Positions 1-7,729 of a DNA stretch of 51,354 nt are shown here, in pieces; position 1 is the first letter of the stretch, and each line of letters begins with the position of its first letter. Under the pieces are notes generated by a model. The model was given only the letters and a program-made list of their open reading frames with translations. It was not told where the DNA came from and searched no databases. Both the position numbers and the translations under genes were made by a program. The stretch comes from an uncultured Alphaproteobacteria bacterium (GTDB taxonomy: Bacteria > Pseudomonadota > Alphaproteobacteria > HIMB59), in NCBI GenBank assembly GCA_902515765.1, contig CABXVZ010000007.1, positions 1 through 51,354 on the forward strand, read 5' to 3'.

Positions 1-498
1 ATTTCGCATAAATAAAGTGCAAAAACCTGTTTGAAAAGCAACATGAAATAAAACTAAACCAGTAACCGTATCATACAAACCCATTTGGAAGGTTAGATCT
101 CTAACAGGTATCATTAGAATTTGAAAAGGGACAAAATTACCAGCTATAAATGTAAAAAATATAAATAGGTTTGCTTTAAATTTATATGAAGCTAGAGCAA
201 AGCCTGTCATACAACTTACAGCTACGGCACCTATCACAGTTGGAATAGTAATTTTAAAGCTGTTCATAATATAAGACAGCATGGGTGTATTTTGAAATAC
301 ATCCTTAATATTACTAAATAATAAAAATTCACTCGGTATGCCCCAATAATTCCCAACAGTAATATCACCTAATCCTCTGATGGAAGTAAGCATGATGCCA
401 ATTAAGGGAATTAGCCAAACAAACAAAGAGATAGGAATAAGGATTTTGTATGAAATCTGGTTAATAAGAGGTCTTTTTTGGATGGGAATTGGAAACAT
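1..498 (-). CDS. Carbohydrate ABC transporter permease (MalG/UgpE type), partial
   Basis: This inner-membrane permease subunit of a sugar importer is cut by the left edge of the window, so only about 166 N-terminal residues are present. Reading the minus strand from the ATG at 498 gives an open frame to base 1. The N-terminus (MFPIPIQKRPLINQ) leads into a first membrane segment and a periplasmic stretch containing GNYWGIPSEFLLF, then further hydrophobic helices with FVPFQILMIPVRDL. This is the layout of the second CUT1 permease. The ATG directly follows the TAA of the preceding permease, so the two are translationally coupled. The EAA loop that contacts the ATPase should lie outside the window. 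The family call is firm; the substrate is unknown. Confidence 0.85.
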   Translation of the reverse strand, partial: MFPIPIQKRPLINQISYKILIPISLFVWLIPLIGIMLTSIRGLGDITVGNYWGIPSEFLLFSNIKDVFQNTPMLSYIMNSFKITIPTVIGAVAVSCMTGFALASYKFKANLFIFFTFIAGNFVPFQILMIPVRDLTFQMGLYDTVTGLVLFHVAFQTGFCTLFMRN

Positions 499-1443
499 TT
501 ACAGCCCTTTTTTCTCGCTCTGATACATTCGATAAATAAAAAATAAGATATAAAACATCATGATAGTAAACAAAACGGCTGCGATGGCAGATCCATATCC
601 CATTCTATAACCATACTCACTCAAAGCAGTTTCAAACATGTAATAGGCCAATACGTTAGTAGAGCCCCAAGGTCCTCCTTGGGTCATGATGGCAACCATA
701 TCAAAGCTCCTCAAAGATCCAATAACAGTAACAACTATTGCTAGGAATGTTGCTGGTTTCAACTGAGGTAAGATAATATTTTTAAATAAAGAAAGTCCCT
801 TAGCACCATCCATTCTTCCAGCCTCGATTTGATCCGTATTGAGATTATTTAGGCCAGTCAAATACAAAATCATGCAGTAAGCAATTTGTGGATAGATGCC
901 TGCAAAAATAATTCCATAGGTGGCAAAATTTTCATCTGCTAAAATAGCATAGTTGCTGAGACCTATTGATTCCAAAAAAGGTCCAATAACACCTCGAGGA
1001 TTGTAAAACCAGGAAAAAATAATTCCAATAACTACTTGAGAAATTACAAATGGAAAAAAGAAAAGTGATTTAATTAACCTGATACCAAAAATAGTTTGAT
1101 TTAAAAAAATTGCTAAACCCAGCCCTATCGGCACAGCTAACATAAAAAATATTAACCACTTTAAATTATTGATTAATGAGATGTAAAAATATTCATCATC
1201 TAATAATTCGATATAATTTGAAAATCCTACATAAATAGCAGGCGATAGACCATCCCATTGCAATAGAGAAATATATAAAGAATTAAAAATTGGCCAAATT
1301 ACATATACTAGAAACAATAACAGTCCTGGAGATAGGAATATCCAAGGTGTTAGTCTCTGTTGATTGCGTTTCCACCAAGAAGATTTTCTATAAATGAGTT
1401 GGGTTGAATTAGGCACGATAAATATGGGGTGGCACGAGACCAC
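499..1443 (-). CDS. Carbohydrate ABC transporter permease (MalF/UgpA type)
   Basis: This is the first inner-membrane permease of the same CUT1 sugar importer, about 305-314 residues with about six membrane helices. After a basic N-terminus (KSSWWKRNQQR) comes the typical first helix PWIFLSPGLLLFLVYVIWP. Near residue 207 is the cytoplasmic EAA loop (EAGRMDGAKGLSLFKNIILP), which docks on the ATPase. The start is uncertain. The longest frame begins at a GTG (1443) that lies inside a strong hairpin, and a second GTG at 1416 is just past it. Neither has a clear Shine-Dalgarno sequence. The gene lies 15 bp after the binding-protein gene and abuts the second permease. The ATPase gene is not in view. 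Confidence 0.9.
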   Translation of the reverse strand: MVSCHPIFIVPNSTQLIYRKSSWWKRNQQRLTPWIFLSPGLLLFLVYVIWPIFNSLYISLLQWDGLSPAIYVGFSNYIELLDDEYFYISLINNLKWLIFFMLAVPIGLGLAIFLNQTIFGIRLIKSLFFFPFVISQVVIGIIFSWFYNPRGVIGPFLESIGLSNYAILADENFATYGIIFAGIYPQIAYCMILYLTGLNNLNTDQIEAGRMDGAKGLSLFKNIILPQLKPATFLAIVVTVIGSLRSFDMVAIMTQGGPWGSTNVLAYYMFETALSEYGYRMGYGSAIAAVLFTIMMFYILFFIYRMYQSEKKGL

Positions 1444-1447
1444 CCCA
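1425..1447 (-). promoter_or_regulatory. GC-rich intercistronic stem-loop after the binding-protein gene
   Basis: A perfect 8-bp inverted repeat (TGGGGTGG / CCACCCCA, loop CACGAGA) lies about 12 bases after the stop of the binding-protein gene, in very AT-rich surroundings. In transporter operons such hairpins often stabilise the 5' mRNA segment, so more binding protein than permease is made. There is no T-run after it, so it is not a standard terminator. Confidence 0.6.
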
Positions 1448-1458
1448 AATTAAATTGA

Positions 1459-2700
1459 TTATTTGTAAACTCTTTGGCGTACTTTTTCTAAACGCTCAAG
1501 AATTTTATTTCTTCTGTCAGGTTTAACCATATATTCTTGGAAGCCCTTCATTCCCTCTGAAGCCATTTCAGCTGGAGCATCTCTATCGTAGAATTGAGCC
1601 ATAGCATATGCATTGTTGAGCATATCTAGACCTGCTTCAAGAAACGGATCTGGATTAACTTTAGAGCCACTATTAACTGGAAGCTGTCCTAATGTCTTAT
1701 TCATCTCTTCTTGAACATCAGCTCTACTTAAAAAGATCAAAAACCTCTTTGCATCGATCTTGTTCTTAGCTCCTGAAGCAATGTGCATTGTATCTGTAGG
1801 TGCTTCTTCTGCCATTGGGATACCTGGTGTTATTTCTGGGAATTGGAAGAAACCAAGATTAGAGTCTCTCAAACCACCCTCTTTGAATAAAGCTACTGAA
1901 AAGTTACCCATGACATACATAGCTGCTTCGCCATTGACCATAGGGGCAATAGCTTCCTGCCATGCAAGAGCAGCATGATTTTCTAAAAAGTAGCCTGGTT
2001 TTACTAACTCATCCCACTTATCAAAAACAGCATGAACCCTTGGGTCTGTGTAAGGAATCTCTCCTTTGGTTAAGGCCATATGGAATTCATATCCGTTAGT
2101 TCTAAGGTTTAAGTAATCGAAAACACCAGCTGTTGTCCAAAGATATTTTGATCCAATAGTGATTGGTGTAACCCCTGCAGCTTTTAAAGTTGCACAAGCG
2201 GCTACAAACTCATCCCAAGTGGTTGGAACTGAAATACCATTAGCTGTGAAGATATCTTTTCTGTAATAAACACCCCACTGATAGTATGTATAAGGAATTC
2301 CCCATTGCTTACCGCCTATAGTCATTGGTTTTTTAGCATGAGACATACCCTCTGTTAGGTTTCCATCTACCCAACCAGTATCAGACCAGATATCGGATAC
2401 GTCCTCAACAAGTCCTGCTCTTACGAAAGGCAACATTCTGTTACCAGCATACCAGTTGAATACGTCTGGTGGATTAGTGGTTAAAAAATTTCTGATTGCT
2501 TGTTTGTAGCCTTCGTGATCAAAGTTGTTAACTTCAATAGTCACATCAGGATTTTCTTCTTGGAACTTTGTAAAAGCCCATTCAAATGCGGCCTTAGGAG
2601 CTGGATCAGTTAAGTCAGTATTAATTACCAGCGTGCCTGCAAAAGCAGAAGAATAACCTAAGCTTGCTATAGCAATTAATGTAGCTAAGATTTTTCTCAT
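1459..2700 (-). CDS. Sugar ABC transporter substrate-binding protein (family 1)
   Basis: This periplasmic binding protein (413 aa) captures a sugar for the two permeases that follow it. Residues 1-21 form a clear Sec signal peptide, with cleavage likely after AFA. The mature part reads as a family 1 (COG1653, MalE/UgpB-like) protein: an early segment with FEWAFTKFQEENPDVTIEV, a hinge segment with VPTTWDEFVAACATLKAAGVTP, and a late aromatic segment AAMYVMGNFSVALF. A strong GGAGG sits about 8 bases before the ATG. It is first in the minus-strand transport operon, divergent from a sugar aldolase and kinase. This suggests the imported sugar feeds that pathway, but the ligand cannot be read from sequence. 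Confidence 0.93.
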   Translation of the reverse strand: MRKILATLIAIASLGYSSAFAGTLVINTDLTDPAPKAAFEWAFTKFQEENPDVTIEVNNFDHEGYKQAIRNFLTTNPPDVFNWYAGNRMLPFVRAGLVEDVSDIWSDTGWVDGNLTEGMSHAKKPMTIGGKQWGIPYTYYQWGVYYRKDIFTANGISVPTTWDEFVAACATLKAAGVTPITIGSKYLWTTAGVFDYLNLRTNGYEFHMALTKGEIPYTDPRVHAVFDKWDELVKPGYFLENHAALAWQEAIAPMVNGEAAMYVMGNFSVALFKEGGLRDSNLGFFQFPEITPGIPMAEEAPTDTMHIASGAKNKIDAKRFLIFLSRADVQEEMNKTLGQLPVNSGSKVNPDPFLEAGLDMLNNAYAMAQFYDRDAPAEMASEGMKGFQEYMVKPDRRNKILERLEKVRQRVYK

Positions 2701-2937
2701 TTTTATTCCTCCTAAATTACCTAATCGAGATAATTAGGTATTATTTATTGTTTTATAACGAAACTAAATATACTAGTAATTAACATCTATTAAAATCAAA
2801 AATGAGAGAATTTCATTATTTATCGATGTTAATAATGCATCCAAAAGAGATTCATAGAAACAATTTTATTATCAAATATGACTAATTTATATTAGGTTTG
2901 ATTCTGTGATAGAGCCCTTACTTTTAGGAAGAATTTT
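2701..2937. promoter_or_regulatory. Divergent control region of the sugar import and catabolism genes
   Basis: This 237-bp gap separates the transporter operon from the aldolase-kinase operon. It holds an 8-bp dyad TACCTAAT-N7-ATTAGGTA (2718-2740) just before the binding-protein ribosome site. A 9-bp dyad, ATTAACATC (2779-2787) with GATGTTAAT (2825-2833), is nested around AATGA-N7-TCATT (2801-2817). A further ATTAGGT half-site lies at 2891-2897. These symmetric elements look like operators for a sugar-responsive repressor. No regulator gene is in the window. Confidence 0.45.
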
Positions 2938-4005
2938 GTGAGAGAAGTAGATAAAAATACTGATGAATATAGTTTATTTCTAAAATATTCTAAAGAAATA
3001 GGCATTGACCCTAGCATGGTACAAGCTGCTGGGGGAAACACTTCTCTTAAGCAAGGTAATACTATGTGGGTTAAAGCATCTGGTAAATGGCTGCTCGATG
3101 CTCAATCAAATAAATTGATGGTTCCAATGAGTATTTCTAAAATTAAAGAAGCTCTTGAAAATAAAAGATGTAGCGATACTGATATTTCAAATTGTATCAA
3201 TTTAGAAATTTCTCCGGTGGATCTTCGTCCTTCAGTTGAGGCTCCCATGCATGCAGTTCTTGATTTTAAATTTGTTTTTCACACACATGACATAAATATA
3301 AATGCTTTGGCTGTTCAAAAGAATTCCAAACTTCAGTTTGAAAATGTGCTATCAGGACTTGACTGGAAGTTTATACCATATATGAAACCGGGAATTGAAC
3401 TTTGCCGTGAATTGATACGGCAAAAAACTAAAAATGATAATGTGTTTATTTTAGAAAATCATGGTCTTATAGTTTGTGGTCAAAGTTTAGAGGAAGTTCA
3501 AAAATTAAACCATGAAGTTCGATTTCGTTTAAAAAAACTTCAAGGCAAAATCTTACATGGGATTAGCCAAGAGATTGATGAGGAGGTTAATCTAAAAAAT
3601 ATAGGGTATAAATATTGTAGAGATAATTTTATCAATAACATAGCCTTTCAAAAACCATGGATTGATAAAATTTCAAAAGGAGTGCTTCTCCCAGACTTCT
3701 TAGTTTTTCTTGGACCAAAGATTTCAATTCTTAATCCTAAAGATGAGGGCTTGCAAGATAGGCTCAAAAAACTATCTCAAACGCCCTTGCCCTTTAACTC
3801 TTGTATAATTCTTGCCAAAAATGGCGTTCTCATTCGCGATGATGCCTTAAAAGGGACATTAGAAATAATTCGTTGCGCATATGATTTATTATGCTTAATT
3901 CCAGAGAGTGTAGATTTAAAATATTTAAACGAAAATGAAATTAAAGATCTTTTAAATTGGGAAGCAGAACATTATCGCCAGCAACAAAATATATCCAATC
4001 AATGA
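2938..4005 (+). CDS. Class II aldolase/adducin-domain protein (sugar-phosphate aldolase)
   Basis: This is a probable zinc-dependent aldolase (355 aa) cleaving a phosphorylated ketose. The N-terminal half carries family signatures: AAGGNTSLK near residue 30, the catalytic-type Glu in VEAPMH, the zinc-binding pair in FHTHD, and the third His in ENHGLIVCG. The C-terminal part ends in LLNWEAEHYRQ, typical of the YuxG/RhaD-like proteins (COG3347). In those the aldolase is usually fused to a short-chain dehydrogenase; that second domain is absent here. The start is GTG with AGGAAG six bases upstream. It overlaps the kinase gene by ATGA. Together they suggest an L-rhamnose/L-fucose-type phosphorylative pathway, but no isomerase is in the window. 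Confidence 0.85.
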   Translation: MREVDKNTDEYSLFLKYSKEIGIDPSMVQAAGGNTSLKQGNTMWVKASGKWLLDAQSNKLMVPMSISKIKEALENKRCSDTDISNCINLEISPVDLRPSVEAPMHAVLDFKFVFHTHDININALAVQKNSKLQFENVLSGLDWKFIPYMKPGIELCRELIRQKTKNDNVFILENHGLIVCGQSLEEVQKLNHEVRFRLKKLQGKILHGISQEIDEEVNLKNIGYKYCRDNFINNIAFQKPWIDKISKGVLLPDFLVFLGPKISILNPKDEGLQDRLKKLSQTPLPFNSCIILAKNGVLIRDDALKGTLEIIRCAYDLLCLIPESVDLKYLNENEIKDLLNWEAEHYRQQQNISNQ

Positions 4006-5282
4006 AAATCAAGAATTCTCGAAATAATATAGCTGTGTTAGATATTGGTAAAACTCATGCCAAAGTAATCCTCTTTGATGCCATTGAGTTGGAGGAATTG
4101 GCTGTTTTTCAATCAAATAATAATATCCTTGGGGACTATTTATACCCACATTTCGATGTTGAGTCGCTAAAAGCTTTTATTATCAAGTCATTAAGCGCAC
4201 TATCAAAAAAATTCTCTGTGGACTCAATATTTACCTCAACGCACGGGGCATGTATGGCATTGATGTCAAAGGGTAAGCTTGCCCTTCCCGTTCTTGATTA
4301 TGAATTTCAAGGCCCAGATCAAATCAAAGAAGAATACGATGAGATACGGCCTTCTTTTTCACAAACAGGAACTCCACGCATGGATGCAGGTCTCAACTTA
4401 GGAGCGCAATTACATTGGCAAAATAAGTTTTTTTCAGATGATTTCGCAAAAGTAGATCAAATTTTATTTTGGCCACAATTTTGGAGTTACTGGCTATCTG
4501 GGATTGCTGCAAGTGAAGTTAGTTATGCTAGCTCCCATTCAGATTTGTGGGATATAAGGCAAGAAAAATTTATTGATCTTAATACTTATGGTATCGACAC
4601 AAATGTAAAATATCCACCTTTAAGATCAGCCGCTACGATACTCGGTCCTCTGAGAAAAGATCTTGCTCATGAAACTGGTCTACCTGAAAATACCCCAATC
4701 TATTGTGGTGCTCATGACTCAAGTTTAGCTTTAGTTTCAGCTACCTTAAACCAACCCATGCCATGTACTATTTTATCTACTGGCACATGGGTGACTCTCT
4801 TTGCACTTGGATCTAATCAAACTGAAATTCCGGAACAACCAGGTTTGATGATTAGTTGTGATTGTTTTGGAAGTTTAGTACCAAACTTCCGCTTTCCTGC
4901 TGGAAAGATTTATGAAAATTTATTGCAAAAGCAAAATAAAAATGTTGTTGAAGTATCAAATGTAGAGACTTCAGATATTACCTTAATTAATTTTGAAAAT
5001 GCAGAGAGAGCTCAGCTTGGTTACAAGAAATCCAATCAAGAAATTAATTTTCAAGATATAAATACTTTAGAACTAGAAAAAATTATTTCTCGGATCTTGG
5101 CTGATCAAACATTGACCGGATCGCAAATAATAAGTGCAGAAGGACCAATGATTTGTTCTGGACCATTCGTTAACAATCAGGTTTATTTGAATACAATCAA
5201 ACAAAATTGGTCATCCAATATATTTTGTGAAGATGACCATCTAGGTCTATGCAAAGGCATTGCCAGCCTTGTTACAAAATAA
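4002..5282 (+). CDS. FGGY-family carbohydrate kinase
   Basis: This cytoplasmic sugar kinase (426 aa) is predicted to phosphorylate a ketose such as L-rhamnulose or L-fuculose for the upstream aldolase. The N-terminal ATPase motif VLDIGKTHAKVILFD and the second-domain phosphate motif STGTW (after GAHDSSLALVSA) identify the FGGY fold. The segment TGTPRMDAGLNLGAQLHW resembles the Novosphingobium-type branch rather than classical RhaB or FucK. The ATG at 4002 overlaps the aldolase stop (ATGA) and fits family length; an upstream TTG in the same frame would overlap the aldolase by 49 bases and is less likely. The exact substrate is unproven. Confidence 0.88.
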   Translation: MKIKNSRNNIAVLDIGKTHAKVILFDAIELEELAVFQSNNNILGDYLYPHFDVESLKAFIIKSLSALSKKFSVDSIFTSTHGACMALMSKGKLALPVLDYEFQGPDQIKEEYDEIRPSFSQTGTPRMDAGLNLGAQLHWQNKFFSDDFAKVDQILFWPQFWSYWLSGIAASEVSYASSHSDLWDIRQEKFIDLNTYGIDTNVKYPPLRSAATILGPLRKDLAHETGLPENTPIYCGAHDSSLALVSATLNQPMPCTILSTGTWVTLFALGSNQTEIPEQPGLMISCDCFGSLVPNFRFPAGKIYENLLQKQNKNVVEVSNVETSDITLINFENAERAQLGYKKSNQEINFQDINTLELEKIISRILADQTLTGSQIISAEGPMICSGPFVNNQVYLNTIKQNWSSNIFCEDDHLGLCKGIASLVTK

Positions 5283-5296
5283 AATATAAAATCAAA

Positions 5297-6364
5297 CTAA
5301 GGTTTTAGAATATATAAATGTGAGTCGAATTCATCAGCAATAAGATAAATTTCTCCTTTTTCATTTATTTCCATATCTCTTACTCTGCCAATTTGGTCTT
5401 TAAATATAATTTCTTCTTTCACAAACTGATTATCCTTTCTATGAAGAACCGATAAATACTGAAACTTCAAAGACCCAACCAATAAAGAATTTTGCCATTC
5501 AGGAAAAGCCTCTCCTTGATAAAATTTAATGCCTCCCACTCCAATGGATGGCACCCAAATGAAGTCTGGTTTTAATAAACCTGGTTCCCAGACATTACCA
5601 TCACCGACCTTAGTTCCAGAATAATTTGTTCCACCCCATCCTACTTTTTTCCATCCATAGTTAGATCCTAATATAACAGGCCCAATAAAATCTCCACCCT
5701 TTGGACCATGATTGGAGATAAAAATAGTATTTGTTAATAGGTCTAAACTCATGCCTTGAGGGTTACGCACTCCGATTTGATAAAGTTCAGGCAACCATTC
5801 ATCCTTGTCTTGATAAGGATTGTCTTTCGGAATGTCTCCATTTTTATGTAACCTTATAATTGATCCTATAGAGTTAGAAGTATCTTGGGCAATCATACCT
5901 TTTCCTCTCTCGCCGATACTCACGTACAAATAGTCTCCCATAATTTCTATTCTGGATCCAAAATGCTTAGAGCTACTTATATAAGGTAAGGCCTCATAGA
6001 TTAATTTTATATTAATTAAATTATTCCCATCAAGCTCTCCCTGAAAAACAGCAGTGGTATATTTACCTTTTTTCTTAATAGAGCATGTGACCCAGACTTT
6101 ATTTCCTTCATTAGTAATATCAAGTAATCCTCCTTGGCCAAATTGAACAGAGGGAATGTCATGATTAATTTCAGTTTGAGTAAAACTATTTGTATCAACT
6201 AAAAAAATTTCACCAGATTTTTGGGTAATTAGTATTTGATTGGAGTCTATCCAGGTCAGGCCCCAAGGGGCATCTAGGATAACTGCAGTTTTTTCTAATT
6301 TTGCAGCAAATATGTCTCCTAATAAACAGATATGAACTAGTAAAAAAAGAAGGATTTTTTTCAT
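5297..6364 (-). CDS. PQQ-dependent aldose sugar dehydrogenase (soluble GDH/YliI family)
   Basis: This is a predicted periplasmic beta-propeller dehydrogenase (355 aa) oxidising aldoses with PQQ. It begins with a signal peptide (MKKILLFLLVHICLLGDIFA); the ATG at 6364 is chosen because the frame extends 20 residues upstream with no signal-like sequence. Family features are the His in SKHFGSRIEI (general-base region), RNPQGM, HGPKGGD and SNYGWKKVGWG. The usual GGDE is GGDF here, a small departure in the cofactor/calcium region. It is convergent with the sugar kinase (14-bp gap) and divergent from the CDGSH gene (35 bp). Direct sugar oxidation would complement the neighbouring import and phosphorylation genes. 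No PQQ synthesis gene is in view. Confidence 0.85.
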   Translation of the reverse strand: MKKILLFLLVHICLLGDIFAAKLEKTAVILDAPWGLTWIDSNQILITQKSGEIFLVDTNSFTQTEINHDIPSVQFGQGGLLDITNEGNKVWVTCSIKKKGKYTTAVFQGELDGNNLINIKLIYEALPYISSSKHFGSRIEIMGDYLYVSIGERGKGMIAQDTSNSIGSIIRLHKNGDIPKDNPYQDKDEWLPELYQIGVRNPQGMSLDLLTNTIFISNHGPKGGDFIGPVILGSNYGWKKVGWGGTNYSGTKVGDGNVWEPGLLKPDFIWVPSIGVGGIKFYQGEAFPEWQNSLLVGSLKFQYLSVLHRKDNQFVKEEIIFKDQIGRVRDMEINEKGEIYLIADEFDSHLYILKP

Positions 6365-6399
6365 ATGATCTAATAAACAATATAGCCTAATTACTAGTT

Positions 6400-6657
6400 G
6401 TGGAAAATGAAAACACAAAATCAAATATAGCTAAAAAAGGCTCGTATGTTGTTGAGGTTGAAGAGGGTAAAAAGTATTTTTGGTGCGCATGCGGGCTAAG
6501 TCAAAAACAACCCTTTTGTGATGGATCTCATAAGGCAACAGGTTTTTCAACTATTCCTTATATTGCTTCAAAAACTGGGAGGGTTTACTTTTGTGGATGT
6601 AAACAAAGCACTAAAAAACCTTTATGTGATGGTACGCACAACAAACTTAAAGATTAA
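6400..6657 (+). CDS. CDGSH iron-sulfur domain protein, two motifs
   Basis: This small protein (85 aa) has two complete CDGSH [2Fe-2S] motifs: CACGLSQKQPFCDGSH near residues 29-44 and CGCKQSTKKPLCDGTH near 65-80. Each provides three Cys and one His. The tandem arrangement matches the CISD3/MiNT-like branch, in which one polypeptide holds two labile clusters used for electron or cluster transfer. There is no membrane anchor or signal peptide. The start is a GTG with no strong ribosome site; an ATG seven bases later is out of frame. It is convergent with the ferredoxin reductase (2-bp gap). A redox link to that enzyme and the Rieske oxygenase is only inferred. Confidence 0.9.
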   Translation: MENENTKSNIAKKGSYVVEVEEGKKYFWCACGLSQKQPFCDGSHKATGFSTIPYIASKTGRVYFCGCKQSTKKPLCDGTHNKLKD

Positions 6658-6659
6658 CT

Positions 6660-7694
6660 TTATTTGACACCTAATTTTTCTTGAAGATCTTTAGAAGAGG
6701 TAGTGTATCTAAAAACATATTTTTTATCATCGTGGCAATAAGTAAACATTTTTTTTGCAGCCAAGGCTGCTTCATGAAAACCACTTAATATCAGTTTTAA
6801 TTTTCCTGGGTAAGTGCAGATGTCTCCTACTGCAAAAATTCGCGGGACTGATGTTTCAAAATTTTCTGTATTAACAGCTATTAAATTATTATCTAAATTT
6901 AGTCCCCAATCTGCAATAGGGCCTAGATCGATCTTTAGCCCAAAAAATGGAAATACAGCATCCACTCCTTCTATGAGGGTCTCGTCATCTAAGGTGATAT
7001 CCACTTGACCCTTGCCGTTATCAGACATTTTTTTTACTGTTCCAATATTGAAGCTTACTTCTTTCTGATCTACCAAGTTCATGACTTTATTAACTGAGTC
7101 TTGGACGCCTTTAAATTCTTTTCGGCGATGAATGAGTGTAATGTCTGAGGCAATCTTGTGAAACCCTAGTACATAATCCAGAGCAGAGTCTCCTCCCCCT
7201 GCAATTAAAATTTTCTTGCCCTCAAAGTCAGACCTTTTTTTTATAGAATAAAAAATATTTTTATTTTCAAATTCCTCTAACCCTGGGGTAGGTAATTTTC
7301 TAGGAACAAAACATCCTGATCCAGCAGCAATAACCAAGGACTTACATTTGATAGTCGTGTCTAAGTTAGTTGTAACAATGATGTGATCAACTTGCATATC
7401 TATTTTGGAAGTTAATTGATTAAGATGGTAACTAGGTGTAAAAGGTTCTGCCTGTTTAATAAGGTCATCTGTTAAACCTTGGCCCGTAATTGCTGGCCGA
7501 GAGGGAATATCATAGAGATTTTTATCAGGATAGAGTTCAGCACACTGACCTCCAATTTTATCCAGATTATCAATGAGGTGAGCTTTCATATCCAGGAGAC
7601 CTAGTTCAAAGACTTGAAAAAGACCACAAGGGCCTGCACCTATTATTACAACATCAGTTTCGTGATTTGATCCTGAATCTACAATATTACTCAT
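6660..7694 (-). CDS. Ferredoxin--NADP+ reductase, thioredoxin-reductase-like
   Basis: This FAD enzyme (344 aa) moves electrons between NADPH and ferredoxin or flavodoxin. The N-terminal FAD motif VVIIGAGPCG (about residues 15-24), the GGQCAELYPDKNLYDIP block, the NADPH motif IAGGGDSALDYVLG (mid-protein) and the late FAVGDICTYPGKLKLI define the TrxR-like FNR family (YumC type). The CxxC of true thioredoxin reductase is absent, as expected. It lies 35 bp downstream of the Rieske oxygenase on the same strand and is probably co-transcribed. That makes it a plausible electron source for the oxygenase through a ferredoxin not found here. Confidence 0.92.
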   Translation of the reverse strand: MSNIVDSGSNHETDVVIIGAGPCGLFQVFELGLLDMKAHLIDNLDKIGGQCAELYPDKNLYDIPSRPAITGQGLTDDLIKQAEPFTPSYHLNQLTSKIDMQVDHIIVTTNLDTTIKCKSLVIAAGSGCFVPRKLPTPGLEEFENKNIFYSIKKRSDFEGKKILIAGGGDSALDYVLGFHKIASDITLIHRRKEFKGVQDSVNKVMNLVDQKEVSFNIGTVKKMSDNGKGQVDITLDDETLIEGVDAVFPFFGLKIDLGPIADWGLNLDNNLIAVNTENFETSVPRIFAVGDICTYPGKLKLILSGFHEAALAAKKMFTYCHDDKKYVFRYTTSSKDLQEKLGVK

Positions 7695-7729
7695 TACTTA
7701 TTATATAAGTTATTTTTTGTATTTATCAA

